DNA of 19,039 nt, from NCBI GenBank assembly GCA_964579765.1, contig CAZOIK010000251.1:1-19039 (forward strand), given 5' to 3'. Position numbers and translations under genes: made by a program. This stretch comes from DATNBT01 sp964579765 (lineage in GTDB: Bacteria > Acidobacteriota > Vicinamibacteria > Vicinamibacterales > CAVVIG01). How positions within the stretch are numbered: position 1 is the stretch's first letter; each line of letters starts with the position of its first letter. Positions 5,657 through 13,779 of this stretch are shown piece after piece. The notes below the pieces were generated by a model that saw only the letters and a list, made by a program, of their open reading frames with translations, searched no databases and had not been told where the DNA came from.

Positions 5657-6880
5657 TTACGCGCCGGCCGTCGCCGAGTCGCCGTGCACGTATGCCTCTT
5701 CGCCGTGCTGGATCAGGTCCATGCCGGTGTTCTCGTCGTCTGCGTCCACGCGCAGCGGCAGGACGGCGCCGATGACCTTCAGCAGCGCGTACGTCAGCAC
5801 GCCGCTGTACGCGATGGACGCCGCAACCGCGGCCGCCTGAATCGCGACCTGCTTCGGGTTCCCGAACAGCAGGCCGTCGGCCACGCCGTTGAGCGCTTTC
5901 TGCGCGAAGACGCCCGTCAGCAGCGCGCCGACCATCCCGCCCAGGCCGTGCGCCGAGACGACGTCGAGCGAGTCGTCGAGCGAGGTCTTCGCACGCGCGA
6001 TCAGCGCGAAGTAGCTGGGAAGCGCGGCGATGCCGCCGAGCGCGATGGCGCTCATCGGTCCGACGTATCCCGCGGCCGGCGTGATGGCGACCAGGCCGAC
6101 GACGATCGCCGTCGCGCAGCCGACGGCCGTCGGCTTGCCCGTGCGCACGAGATCCAGCAGCGTCCAGACGACAAGCGTGCCGGCCGGCGCGAGCATCGTC
6201 GAGGTGAACGCGAGCGCGGCGATGCCGTTCGCCGCCACCGCGCTGCCCGCGTTGAAGCCGAACCAGCCGAACCACAGCACGCCCGCGCCGAGCATCGTCA
6301 GCGGCACGCTGTGCGGCAGGAGTGACGAGGACGGGTAGTCGCGCCGCGGCCCGACGACGATTGCGGCGACGAGGGCCGCGACGCCGGCGTTGACGTGGAC
6401 GACCGTCCCGCCCGCGAAGTCGAGCGCGCCCATCGACGCGAGCCAGCCGCCGCCCCACACCCAGTGCGCGACCGGCGCGTAGACGACGATCGACCAGATC
6501 GTGATGAAGACCACGTAGGCGGCGAAGCGCATGCGCTCCACGATGGCGCCCGAGATGAGCGCGGCCGTGATGATGCAGAACGTCGCCTGGTAACACATGT
6601 AGAGCAGATGCGGGATGGACGACATCGGCTCCAGCCCGACGCCGCGCAGGAACACGCGCGAGGCGCCGCCGACGAAGGCGCTGCCCGGCGCGAACGCGAG
6701 CGAGTAGCCGATGACGGCCCACGCGACGCCGACGAACCCGAGCGAGATGAAGCTCATCATCATCGTGTTGAGCGCGTTCTTCGATCGCACCAGGCCGCCG
6801 TAGAAGAAGGCGAGCGCCGGCGTCATCAGCAGCACGAGCGCCGTCGAAATCAGCATCCACGCAGTATTGGCAGCATCCAT
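5657..6880 (-). CDS. amt: Ammonium transporter (Amt family)
   Basis: A 407-residue inner-membrane channel of the Amt/MEP/Rh family with about 11 predicted helices, carrying ammonium into the cell. Hallmarks present are FYGGLVRSKN (26-35), the Phe gate Phe101 in YQATFCIITAAL, Trp142 in HWVWGGGW, and Asp154 in DFAGGTVVHVNAG. The pore twin histidines are His162 and His311 (VSAHGLGG), with WFGWFGFNAGS in helix 5. The cytoplasmic C-terminal tail ends with MDLIQHGEEAYVH, the conserved region that touches the PII protein GlnK. There is no signal peptide, which is normal for shorter Amt proteins. No glnK lies next to it, so the usual glnK-amtB pair is split or absent here. The ATG at 6880 gives a normal start. 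Regulation by nitrogen is likely but I see no convincing sigma-54 promoter. Confidence 0.97.
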   Translation of the reverse strand: MDAANTAWMLISTALVLLMTPALAFFYGGLVRSKNALNTMMMSFISLGFVGVAWAVIGYSLAFAPGSAFVGGASRVFLRGVGLEPMSSIPHLLYMCYQATFCIITAALISGAIVERMRFAAYVVFITIWSIVVYAPVAHWVWGGGWLASMGALDFAGGTVVHVNAGVAALVAAIVVGPRRDYPSSSLLPHSVPLTMLGAGVLWFGWFGFNAGSAVAANGIAALAFTSTMLAPAGTLVVWTLLDLVRTGKPTAVGCATAIVVGLVAITPAAGYVGPMSAIALGGIAALPSYFALIARAKTSLDDSLDVVSAHGLGGMVGALLTGVFAQKALNGVADGLLFGNPKQVAIQAAAVAASIAYSGVLTYALLKVIGAVLPLRVDADDENTGMDLIQHGEEAYVHGDSATAGA

Positions 6881-6942
6881 CAGCAGACCTCTCGCGCCGC
6901 CGGCCGAGCCGGGCAGAACGCCACGACAAAAAGGTTGTGGAA

Positions 6943-6984
6943 CGGCGCTGATCTTACAGAAAGTCGGCGCTGAATTTACAGAAG
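6943..6984. repeat. Direct repeat, 22-nt period, upstream of amt
   Basis: Two 20-nt copies, cggcgctgatcttacagaaa (6943-6962) and cggcgctgaatttacagaag (6965-6984), agree at 17 of 20 positions and are offset by 22 nt. They lie 63-104 nt before the amt start and directly after the stop of the phosphatidyltransferase gene. The position fits tandem activator or repressor sites for amt, or a remnant repeat. Nothing else was found in the 123-nt gap. Confidence 0.6.
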
Positions 6985-7003
6985 AAATAGGCGGGCGTAC
7001 GCC

Positions 7004-7780
7004 CTAGAGGTGCGAGGCGATGAGGCCGATGAGACCGGCGCCGGCGGCGGTCGGATCGGCAATCCAGTCGGGCGGCGTCAGCCAGACAAAGGAGAGGATG
7101 GCGATGACCCAGAGGTCGTACGGAATCGTCGCGCGCTCGTCGGTCCAGAAGAACGCGCGGTTCAGGAAGCCGACAACGCCGTCCCGCGCCGGCATCGGCT
7201 TCTGGTTGAGGACGAGGTACGTGTAGTAGATGCGGTTGGCGACCGTGAGAATCGACAGGACGAGGATCACCCAGAGCACACCTGCCATCCGGTTCGTGAA
7301 GGCGCCGATCATGAAGAGCACGATGCGCTCGGGCCGTTCCATGAACCCGACCTTGCACTTCTGCACCAGCGACTCGGCGCGCGCCCTGGCGTAGCTGGTC
7401 ATAATGGAGAAGATCAGGGCGAGGGCGGCGACGAGCACGTAGTCGCTGCGGCCAAGCTTCGAGTACAGAAAGATCAGGCCCGTCAGCAAGGCGAGATCGG
7501 AAAACCGATCAAGGGTTGAGTCCCAGAAGGCGCCGAACTGCGACTGCAGCTGCAGCTCGTGCGCGACCTTGCCGTCGATGAAGTCGAAGATGTTCGCGAC
7601 GATCATCACGACGCCGGCCACGACGAACCGATCGTAGGCGAGCGCCCACGCGGCGGCGACGTTGATGATGACGCCGACGAGCGTCAGCGTGTTGGGATGG
7701 ATCCTCAGGGCGACGCAGGTGCGGATGATCGCCCGGAGCGGGAACATGCAGACCGCGCCAATGGCGCCGGTGAAGGTCAT
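7004..7780 (-). CDS. CDP-alcohol phosphatidyltransferase, membrane lipid synthesis
   Basis: A 258-residue integral membrane enzyme with about six hydrophobic segments that joins a CDP-linked donor to an alcohol in phospholipid synthesis. The catalytic signature is at residues 66-91: Asp66, Asp69-Gly70, Ala73, Gly83, Asp87 and Asp91, with exact family spacing (DFIDGKVAH, eight residues, GAFWDSTLD). The usual Arg of D-x2-DG-x2-AR is His74 here. The four metal-binding aspartates are intact, so it should be active; which alcohol (glycerol phosphate, inositol phosphate or other) cannot be told. The ATG at 7780 is used because an N-terminal amphipathic helix and RIHPNTLTLVG, the family's first-helix pattern, follow. 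The frame stays open far upstream, antisense to uvrC, but that is a shadow. Only 21 nt separate it from uvrC. Confidence 0.9.
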   Translation of the reverse strand: MTFTGAIGAVCMFPLRAIIRTCVALRIHPNTLTLVGVIINVAAAWALAYDRFVVAGVVMIVANIFDFIDGKVAHELQLQSQFGAFWDSTLDRFSDLALLTGLIFLYSKLGRSDYVLVAALALIFSIMTSYARARAESLVQKCKVGFMERPERIVLFMIGAFTNRMAGVLWVILVLSILTVANRIYYTYLVLNQKPMPARDGVVGFLNRAFFWTDERATIPYDLWVIAILSFVWLTPPDWIADPTAAGAGLIGLIASHL

Positions 7781-7801
7781 TCGGTCGCAGTAGAGTAGCG
7801 T

Positions 7802-9619
7802 ATGGCCATCCAGGATCTCAAGGATCAGATTGCGCGTCTGCCTGAGCAGCCTGGTGTGTATATCTACTCCAATGCCGCCGGCGACACGATCTACGTCGGC
7901 AAGGCGCGGGCGCTCCGCGACCGCGTGCGCAACTACCTCGGTGCCTACGGGCCCGATCCGAAGACCAACGCGCTGCTCGACGAGGTCGCGCGCCTCGAGG
8001 TGGTGGTCACCGACTCGGTGGTCGAGGCGCTCGCGCTCGAGAACAACCTCATCAAGCAGCGGACGCCCAAGTACAACATCCTGCTGCGCGACGACAAGAC
8101 GTACCCGTACCTCCAGCTGACGACCAACGAGGCGTTCCCGCGCGTGCTCGTGGCGCGTCGCGTCGAGCGCGACGGCAGCACGTATGCCGGGCCGTTCATG
8201 CCGGCGCAGCTCGCGCGCAAGACGATGTCGCTGACGCATCGCCTGTTCGGCATCCGCTCGTGCAACGAAGTGATCACCGGCCAGCGCGGCCGTCCGTGCC
8301 TCGAGTACGACATCAAGCGCTGCATCGCGCCGTGCGTCGAGTCGATCTGCTCGGCCGAGGAGTACGGCCGCGCCGTCCAGTTGACCTCGCTCTTCCTGGA
8401 GGGCAAAAACGACGAGCTCGTCAGGAGTCTCAAGACCCGGATGACCGACGCGGCCGAACACGAGCGGTTCGAGGAAGCCGCGCAGCTTCGCGACGCCGTC
8501 AAGACGGTGCAGACGCTGCAGGACCGGCAGCAGAAAATGGCGACGACGGAGTTCGGCCACCGCGACGTGTTCGGCCTCAAACGCGGCCCGGCGGGCGTCG
8601 TCGTCCAGGCGTTTCAGGTGCGCAACGGCCGCGTCATCGAGCGGATCGAGCTCGGCAGCCAGTTCGGAGACGACGTCGCCGTCGTCGGCGGCTCGGACGG
8701 CGAGGTGCTGGCGGCCGCCCTGCAGCAGTTCTACGAGCTGCGTCCGGCGCCGCCGGAAATCCACGTGCCGGTCGAGCCCGACGAGCGCGAGGCGCTCGAG
8801 AGCTGGCTGTCGGAGCGCGCCGGGCGCCGGGTGCGCATCGTCGTGCCGCAGCGCGGCGAGAAACGCGGGCTGGTCGAACTCGCCACGCGCAACGCGGCGT
8901 TCGCCTATCAGACGCGGTTCAACCAGACGACCGCCGCGCACTACGACGCGCTCGAGACGCTGCAGGCCGTGCTGAAGCTCCCGTCGCTGCCGCGCCGCAT
9001 CGAGTGCTTCGACATCTCGACCATCCAGGGCAGCGAGACGGTGGCGTCGATGGTCGTCTGCGAGGACGGACGGATGCGGCGCAGCGACTACCGCAAGTTC
9101 CGAATCAGAGGGGAGCAGCAGAACGACTTCGCCGCCATGCACGAAGTCGTGCAGCGGCGCTACCGCAAGCTGCTCGAGCAGGGCGGGCCGTTTCCGGATC
9201 TGATTCTGATCGACGGCGGCAAAGGTCAGCTCGAAGCGGCCTACCAGGCGCTCGAGGAGCTCGGGCTCGCGAACCTCGTGGCGGTCGGCATCGCGAAGAA
9301 AGAAGAGCTCGTCTACACGCGCGACCACGTGGATCCGATCGCGCTGGCGGCCAACGATCCCGCGCTGCTGCTGATTCAACAGATTCGCGACGAGGCGCAC
9401 CGCTTCGCGGTGACGTTCCATCGGCGCGCGCGGACGATGCGCGACCTGCGATCGGAGCTCGACCACGTCCCGGGTGTCGGCCCGCGGCGGCGGCGGACGC
9501 TGTTGACGACGTTTGGCAGCGTGGCCGGCGTCAGGCGCGCGACGCGCGAGGAACTGGCGGCCGTTGTCGGCGCAAAAGTGGCCGATGCCGTTCTTGCGTT
9601 TTTCGCGAGTCGGCCTTAA
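7802..9619 (+). CDS. uvrC: UvrABC excinuclease subunit C
   Basis: The 605-residue nuclease that makes both incisions in nucleotide excision repair. The N-terminal GIY-YIG domain (about 14-92: GVYIYSN, IYVGKARALRDRVRNYL) makes the 3' cut. A cysteine group (Cys154, 166, 174, 178) has the spacing reported for the iron-sulfur cluster of E. coli UvrC. The UVR motif at about 203-238 (HERFEEAAQLRDAV) contacts UvrB. The RNase H-like domain carries FDISTIQG with Asp404, LILIDGGKGQL with Asp471, and DEAHRFAVTFHR with His533 for the 5' cut. Two C-terminal helix-hairpin-helix motifs (VPGVGPRRRRTLL and AAVVGAKVADAVL) bind DNA. Every key residue is present. It is first in the uvrC-M50-trpS-scpAB-SGNH operon; the short gap to the divergent gene means its promoter lies inside that gene or the mRNA is leaderless. 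Confidence 0.98.
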   Translation: MAIQDLKDQIARLPEQPGVYIYSNAAGDTIYVGKARALRDRVRNYLGAYGPDPKTNALLDEVARLEVVVTDSVVEALALENNLIKQRTPKYNILLRDDKTYPYLQLTTNEAFPRVLVARRVERDGSTYAGPFMPAQLARKTMSLTHRLFGIRSCNEVITGQRGRPCLEYDIKRCIAPCVESICSAEEYGRAVQLTSLFLEGKNDELVRSLKTRMTDAAEHERFEEAAQLRDAVKTVQTLQDRQQKMATTEFGHRDVFGLKRGPAGVVVQAFQVRNGRVIERIELGSQFGDDVAVVGGSDGEVLAAALQQFYELRPAPPEIHVPVEPDEREALESWLSERAGRRVRIVVPQRGEKRGLVELATRNAAFAYQTRFNQTTAAHYDALETLQAVLKLPSLPRRIECFDISTIQGSETVASMVVCEDGRMRRSDYRKFRIRGEQQNDFAAMHEVVQRRYRKLLEQGGPFPDLILIDGGKGQLEAAYQALEELGLANLVAVGIAKKEELVYTRDHVDPIALAANDPALLLIQQIRDEAHRFAVTFHRRARTMRDLRSELDHVPGVGPRRRRTLLTTFGSVAGVRRATREELAAVVGAKVADAVLAFFASRP

Positions 9620-9629
9620 CCTTTAGTCC

Positions 9630-10274
9630 TTGCTGGACATCGACTTCGCGCAGGTCTTCCTCGCCTTCCTCGTCCTGCTGTTTTCGCTGACCGTGCACGA
9701 AGCCGCGCATGCGTGGACGGCCGACCGGCTCGGCGATCCGACGGCGCGCCTGCGCGGTCGCGTGTCGCTCAACCCCATCGTCCACATCGACTGGATCGGC
9801 ACGGTGTTGTTTCCGCTGCTCGCGATGGCCGCGGGCGTGCCGCTCATCGGCTGGGCCAAGCCGGTGCCGGTGAGCGTCCGCCAGCTGCGGCGCGCGCGCC
9901 GCGACTACGTGCTCGTCGCCGCCGCGGGCCCCGCGAGCAACCTGCTGCTGGCGATCGCCGCCGCCGTCGCGCTTCGCGTGCTGCCGATTTCGCCGGTGAC
10001 GCTCGGCGAGCCGAACGTGTCCGTGCCGGTGGCGTCGATGCTGAGCCGCGCGCTTCAGATCAACGTGCTGCTCGCCGTGTTCAACATGATTCCCATTCCG
10101 CCGCTCGACGGCGGCAACGTGATCGGCGGGCTGCTGCCGTCGCGGCTGGGCCGCCGCTTCGATTCGCTCATCCGCCCGTACGGCTTCGTGCTGCTGTACG
10201 CGCTCATGCTGACGCGCGGCCTCGACTACCTCGTCGTGCCGCCTTCGTCGCTGCTGCTGTCGTTCCTCCGTTGA
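9630..10274 (+). CDS. M50-family site-2-type membrane metalloprotease
   Basis: A 214-residue intramembrane zinc peptidase of the short M50B/SpoIVFB-like class with no PDZ domain. The zinc motif HEAAH is at 23-27 in the first helix and the third ligand Asp160 is in NMIPIPPLDGGN. The central segment (VAAAGPASNLLLA) is also conserved. It probably has about five or six transmembrane helices, and its substrate is unknown. An in-frame TAG at 9624 leaves only TTG at 9630 or CTG at 9633 as usable starts, so TTG is chosen; no clear RBS is seen, fitting coupling to uvrC 10 nt upstream. Its TGA overlaps the trpS TTG start (TTGA). M50-trpS-scpA-scpB is a frequent neighbourhood in bacteria. Confidence 0.93.
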   Translation: MLDIDFAQVFLAFLVLLFSLTVHEAAHAWTADRLGDPTARLRGRVSLNPIVHIDWIGTVLFPLLAMAAGVPLIGWAKPVPVSVRQLRRARRDYVLVAAAGPASNLLLAIAAAVALRVLPISPVTLGEPNVSVPVASMLSRALQINVLLAVFNMIPIPPLDGGNVIGGLLPSRLGRRFDSLIRPYGFVLLYALMLTRGLDYLVVPPSSLLLSFLR

Positions 10275-11299
10275 GCGCGCCGACTTCGTCCACCGGCCTG
10301 CGCGCGCGCGTCGTGTCCGGCATGCGTCCGACGGGCCTCCTGCACCTCGGCCATCTCGTCGGCGCGCTGCACAACTGGGTCAAGCTGCAGGACCAGTACG
10401 ACTGCTTCTACTTTGTCGCCGACTGGCACGCGCTGACGAGCGACTACGCCGACACGTCGAAGCTGACCTCGTTCGCGTACGAGAACGTCGCCGACTGGAT
10501 TGGCGCCGGGCTCGATCCGGAGAAGAGCACCTTCTTCGTGCAGTCGCTCGTGCCCGAGCACGCCGAGCTCTACCTGCTGCTGTCGATGGTCGTGCCGGTG
10601 CCGTGGCTCGAGCGCGTGCCGACGTACAAGGAGCAGCAGGAGAACCTGAAAGACAAAGACCTCTCGTCGATCGGGTTTCTCGGCTATCCACTGCTGCAGA
10701 CGGCCGACGTCGCGATCTACGACGCGAAGTACGTCCCGGTCGGCGAAGACCAGGTGGCGCACCTGGAGCTCGCACGTGAAGTCGTGCGGCGCTTCAACAA
10801 CGTGTTTGGGGGGGGCGACGTCCTCGTCGAGCCGCAGCCGCTGCTCACGTCGTTCGGCCGGCTGCCCGGGCTCGACGGCGACAAGAAGATGAGCAAGAGC
10901 CTCGGCAACACGATTCATCTCGCCGATTCGGCCGAGGACGTCCGCAAGCGCGTGCGATCGATGTACACGGACCCCAAGCGCGTGCGCGCCGACATTCCCG
11001 GCACCGTCGAAGGGAACCCCGTGTTCGTCTATCACGACGCCTTCAACGCGGACACGGCCGAGGTCGAGGATCTCAAAGCGCGCTACCGCGCCGGCAAAGT
11101 CGGCGACGTCGAGGTGAAGACGAAGCTCGCCAACGCGATCAACGCGTACCTCGAGCCGATCCGCGAACGCCGCATCGCGGCGCTGGCGAAGCCGGGCTAC
11201 ATCCGCGACGTGCTGTTCGAGGGGTCGAAGCGCGCCCGCGCCGTCGCCGCCGAGACGATGGAGCGGGTGAGAGACGCCGTGAAGCTGCAGTATCGATGA
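10271..11299 (+). CDS. trpS: Tryptophanyl-tRNA synthetase
   Basis: A 342-residue class I aminoacyl-tRNA synthetase charging tRNA-Trp. The ATP-binding HIGH motif appears as HLGH (25-28, within TGLLHLGHLVGAL) and the KMSKS motif at 206-210 (DKKMSKSLGNTI). The family segments FYFVADWHALTSDY, SIGFLGYPLLQTADVAIYDA and VPVGEDQVAHLELAREVVRRFN are all in place, and the length matches bacterial TrpRS. The start is taken as TTG at 10271 because it overlaps the upstream stop as TTGA and gives a short leader before the conserved VVSGMRPTG; an in-frame GTG at codon 15 is an alternative. A run of eight G (10808-10815) sits in the middle of the gene but the frame is intact through it. scpA begins four nt after the stop. 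Confidence 0.97.
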   Translation: MSAPTSSTGLRARVVSGMRPTGLLHLGHLVGALHNWVKLQDQYDCFYFVADWHALTSDYADTSKLTSFAYENVADWIGAGLDPEKSTFFVQSLVPEHAELYLLLSMVVPVPWLERVPTYKEQQENLKDKDLSSIGFLGYPLLQTADVAIYDAKYVPVGEDQVAHLELAREVVRRFNNVFGGGDVLVEPQPLLTSFGRLPGLDGDKKMSKSLGNTIHLADSAEDVRKRVRSMYTDPKRVRADIPGTVEGNPVFVYHDAFNADTAEVEDLKARYRAGKVGDVEVKTKLANAINAYLEPIRERRIAALAKPGYIRDVLFEGSKRARAVAAETMERVRDAVKLQYR

Positions 11300-11303
11300 G
11301 TCG

Positions 11304-12107
11304 ATGACTGAGCCCCACGACTTCGAATCGGCGATCGACGCGTTTCCCGTCAAGCTCGAGAACTTCGAGGGGCCGCTCGATCTGCTGCTCCATCTCATCA
11401 AGAAGAACGAGGTGGACGTCCACGACATCCCGATCGCGCTGATCACGCGGCAGTACCTGGACGCGATTCAGCTGATGCACGAGCTGAACCTCGACGTCGC
11501 CGGCGAGTTCCTCGTGATGGCGGCGACGCTGATTCACATCAAGTCGAAGATGCTGCTCCCGCGCCCGGAGACGGCCGCCGGCGTCGAGAGCGAGGAAGAA
11601 GACCCGCGCGACGCGCTCGTCCGCCGCCTGCTCGAGCACCAGAAATTCAAGGCGGCGGCCGGGCTGCTGCACGAGAAAGAGCAGCTGCGCTCGGCGCAGT
11701 GGCAGCGCCCCGACGAAGTCGTCGCGCACATCGCCGGCGACGAGTACGAGCCCGAGCTCGAAGTCGATCTGTTCAGCCTGCTCAACGCCTTTCAGGCCGT
11801 CGTCGATCGCGCGAAGCTGCGGCCGAAGGTGCTGCTGCCGCCCGAGCAGATTCCGGTGGAGGTGCGCATCGACCAGCTGCTCGCGCGGCTGTCGGAAACC
11901 GAGGCGATGGGGTTCGAGGATCTCTTCGCCGACGTCAACGATCGCGGCGGCTTGATCGTGACGTTCCTGGCGCTGCTCGAGATGATCCGCCTGAAGCTGG
12001 TGCGCGTGTTCCAATCGGGATCGTTTGGCCCGATCCGGGTGTACAAACGACCTCGTCCCGCAGATGCTCCACATCCCATAGGTGATCCGGAGGGAAGCCG
12101 TGGATGA
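11304..12107 (+). CDS. scpA: Segregation and condensation protein A (kleisin)
   Basis: A 267-residue kleisin of the Smc-ScpA-ScpB condensin, which bridges the Smc heads. The N-terminal helical domain has the family signature VKLENFEGPLDLLLHLIKKNEVDVHDIPIALIT (about 12-44), followed by LDVAGEFLVMAATLIHIKSKMLLP. The acidic middle (EEEDPRDALVRRLLEHQKFK) is the ScpB-binding linker. The C-terminal winged helix (VTFLALLEMIRLKLVRVFQ) contacts Smc. The ATG at 11304 follows the trpS stop by four nt. The 3' end overlaps the start of scpB by eight nt at the likely GTG. The smc gene is not in the window. Confidence 0.97.
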   Translation: MTEPHDFESAIDAFPVKLENFEGPLDLLLHLIKKNEVDVHDIPIALITRQYLDAIQLMHELNLDVAGEFLVMAATLIHIKSKMLLPRPETAAGVESEEEDPRDALVRRLLEHQKFKAAAGLLHEKEQLRSAQWQRPDEVVAHIAGDEYEPELEVDLFSLLNAFQAVVDRAKLRPKVLLPPEQIPVEVRIDQLLARLSETEAMGFEDLFADVNDRGGLIVTFLALLEMIRLKLVRVFQSGSFGPIRVYKRPRPADAPHPIGDPEGSRG

Positions 12108-12738
12108 ACAGACGGTCGCGCCGGCGGCTGAGGTCGGCGCCAAGCTGCCGTCGGCGGAACTGAAAGCGATTCTCGAGGCGCTGATCTTCGCGTCGCCCGA
12201 GCCGCTGACGCCGAAGGCGATCTACAAGCTGCTCGACGGCGAGACGAAAGACGACATTCAGGCGGCGCTCGCCGAGCTGAAGCGCGACTACGATCGGCCG
12301 GGCGGCATGCAGCTCGTCGAAGTCGCCGGCGGCTACCAGATCGTCACGCGGCCGGATCTGCACGAATGGGTCCGCCGCCTCTTCCACGAGCGGACGACGC
12401 AGCGGCTGACGGTGCAGGGGCTCGAGACGCTGGCCGTGATCGCGTATCGGCAGCCGATCACGTCGCTCGAGATCGCCGAAGTGCGCGGCGTCAGCGCGGC
12501 CTCGGGGGTGCTCAACACGCTGCTCGAGCGGCATCTGATCAAGATCGTCGGGCGCAAGCAGGTCGTCGGGCGTCCGTTCCTCTATGGGACGACGAAGGAG
12601 TTCCTGATCCGCTTCGGGCTCAACGACCTGAGCGATCTGCCGAAGATCGAGGACATGGCCGAAGCGCTCGGCCTCGACGCGCCGATACTCGTCGAGCAGA
12701 CGCCGCCCGAGGAGATGCTCCCGCTCGAGGAAGAATAG
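12100..12738 (+). CDS. scpB: Segregation and condensation protein B
   Basis: A 212-residue ScpB with two winged-helix domains that dimerises and binds ScpA. Domain one includes LKAILEALIFASPEPLTPKAIYKLL, and domain two includes LTVQGLETLAVIAYRQPITSLEIAEVRGV, the most conserved stretch of the family, then LLERHLIKIVGRKQVVGRPFLYGTT. I place the start at GTG 12100, because GGAGGGA (12089-12095) sits at ideal distance and the resulting N-terminus VDEQTVAPAAEV is reasonable. The upstream GTG at 12082 is in frame but would add six residues and has no RBS. It overlaps scpA by eight nt, indicating coupled translation. The tail beyond about residue 190 is acidic (PPEEMLPLEEE), typical. An SGNH hydrolase gene starts six nt after it. 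Confidence 0.97.
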   Translation: MDEQTVAPAAEVGAKLPSAELKAILEALIFASPEPLTPKAIYKLLDGETKDDIQAALAELKRDYDRPGGMQLVEVAGGYQIVTRPDLHEWVRRLFHERTTQRLTVQGLETLAVIAYRQPITSLEIAEVRGVSAASGVLNTLLERHLIKIVGRKQVVGRPFLYGTTKEFLIRFGLNDLSDLPKIEDMAEALGLDAPILVEQTPPEEMLPLEEE

Positions 12739-12744
12739 CCGCCG

Positions 12745-13779
12745 ATGCGCTGGCTGAAGATCGGCGCGATCAACGTCCTCGTCCTCGTCGGTCTCTTCGT
12801 CCTCATCGAGGGCAGCGTCAGCCTGCTGCTCGTGCTTCGCGACGTCACCGTCATGGCCTGGGAGGCCGCGCCGTACAGCAACTACGATCCCGACCTCGGG
12901 TGGATCGGCAGGCGCGACGCGTCGATTCCCGATTTCTGGGGCAAGGGCGTCGGCGTCCGCACGAACAGCCAGCGGTTCCGCGCGACCTACGACATCGCGC
13001 CGCAGGTGGCGCCGGGGAAGACGCGCGTCGTCTGCTCCGGCGACTCCTTCACGTTCGGCGACGGCGTGGACAATGCTCAGACGTGGTGCCAGCAGCTGGC
13101 GGCGCGCGATTCGCGCGTCGAGCCGGTGAACCTCGGGCAGGGCGGCTACGGCTCCGACCAGTCGTACCTGCGGTTCGTGCGCGACACGGCGCGCCTCGCG
13201 CAGCAGGTGCACCTGTTCGCTTTCATCGACGACGACTTCCGCCGCATGCAGTCGGACACGTTCCTGGGATTCGGCAAGCCGGTCCTGACGCTCGAGAACG
13301 GCGTCCTCATGGCGCGCAACGTGCCGGTGCCGCGGACGGCCACGAGCTATCCCTGGCTCATCGCCATCCCGCGCGCGCTGATGGAGACGCGCACGGTGAC
13401 GTTCATGACGCGTGTGCTGCACCGGTTCGCCCCGGCGCCGCCGCCGACGGCCGGGAAGGACGCCGACACTCAGGCGGTCTTGCGCGCCATGTTCGCGGAG
13501 CTGAAGCGTGTCGGTCGGCAGCGGGGGAGCACGCTCTATCTGGTGCATCTCCCGACGATCGGAGACCTCGGCGGCGTGAACGCGTGGACGCCCTTTCTCG
13601 AAGACGTCTCGCGCACCGAGGGCATTCCGCTCATCGACGTCATCCCGGTGTTCCGCGCGCGCACCGATGCGCGGTCGTTGTATCTGACGACCGGCACCGC
13701 CAGCGGTCACATGAACGCCGCCGGCCACGCCCTGGTGGCCGACGTCGTCGCCGCGCAGCTAGCGTCCACGCTCCGTTGA
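12745..13779 (+). CDS. Membrane-anchored SGNH/GDSL-like hydrolase
   Basis: A 344-residue protein with one N-terminal transmembrane segment (about 8-32) and an extracytoplasmic SGNH-like domain. The nucleophile block is VVCSGDSFTFGDGV (Gly99-Asp100-Ser101); a glycine block follows (NLGQGGYGSDQSYLRF), and the C-terminal block is SGHMNAAGHALVAD with His322. In this family the catalytic His usually lies two residues after an Asp (DxH), but here that position is Ser320, so the triad may be incomplete or use another acid. Such proteins act as esterases or acetyl-transferring enzymes on cell-surface sugars or lipids; substrate unknown. It sits six nt after scpB, inside a housekeeping cluster where rluB would be expected next on the same strand, and overlaps rluB tail to tail by 21 nt. 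The fold call is good, the activity uncertain. Confidence 0.78.
   Translation: MRWLKIGAINVLVLVGLFVLIEGSVSLLLVLRDVTVMAWEAAPYSNYDPDLGWIGRRDASIPDFWGKGVGVRTNSQRFRATYDIAPQVAPGKTRVVCSGDSFTFGDGVDNAQTWCQQLAARDSRVEPVNLGQGGYGSDQSYLRFVRDTARLAQQVHLFAFIDDDFRRMQSDTFLGFGKPVLTLENGVLMARNVPVPRTATSYPWLIAIPRALMETRTVTFMTRVLHRFAPAPPPTAGKDADTQAVLRAMFAELKRVGRQRGSTLYLVHLPTIGDLGGVNAWTPFLEDVSRTEGIPLIDVIPVFRARTDARSLYLTTGTASGHMNAAGHALVADVVAAQLASTLR

Noticed and set aside
6881..6942. Sigma-54 promoter for amt
   Set aside because: A TGGCG stretch exists on the minus strand but the required TTGC element at correct spacing is absent.
7781..9466. A long minus-strand open frame antisense to uvrC, continuous with the phosphatidyltransferase gene
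   Set aside because: It is a shadow of uvrC codon bias: the translation is rich in Arg, Asp, Leu and Val with no recognisable domain, and the real start at 7780 begins the conserved N-terminus.
10808..10815. Programmed frameshift at a run of eight G in trpS
   Set aside because: The reading frame is intact through the run and TrpRS motifs continue in the same frame; no reason to suppose slippage beyond ordinary risk.
11935..13728. 597-residue open frame antisense to scpA, scpB and the SGNH gene
   Set aside because: Runs opposite three well-supported genes and has no domain features.
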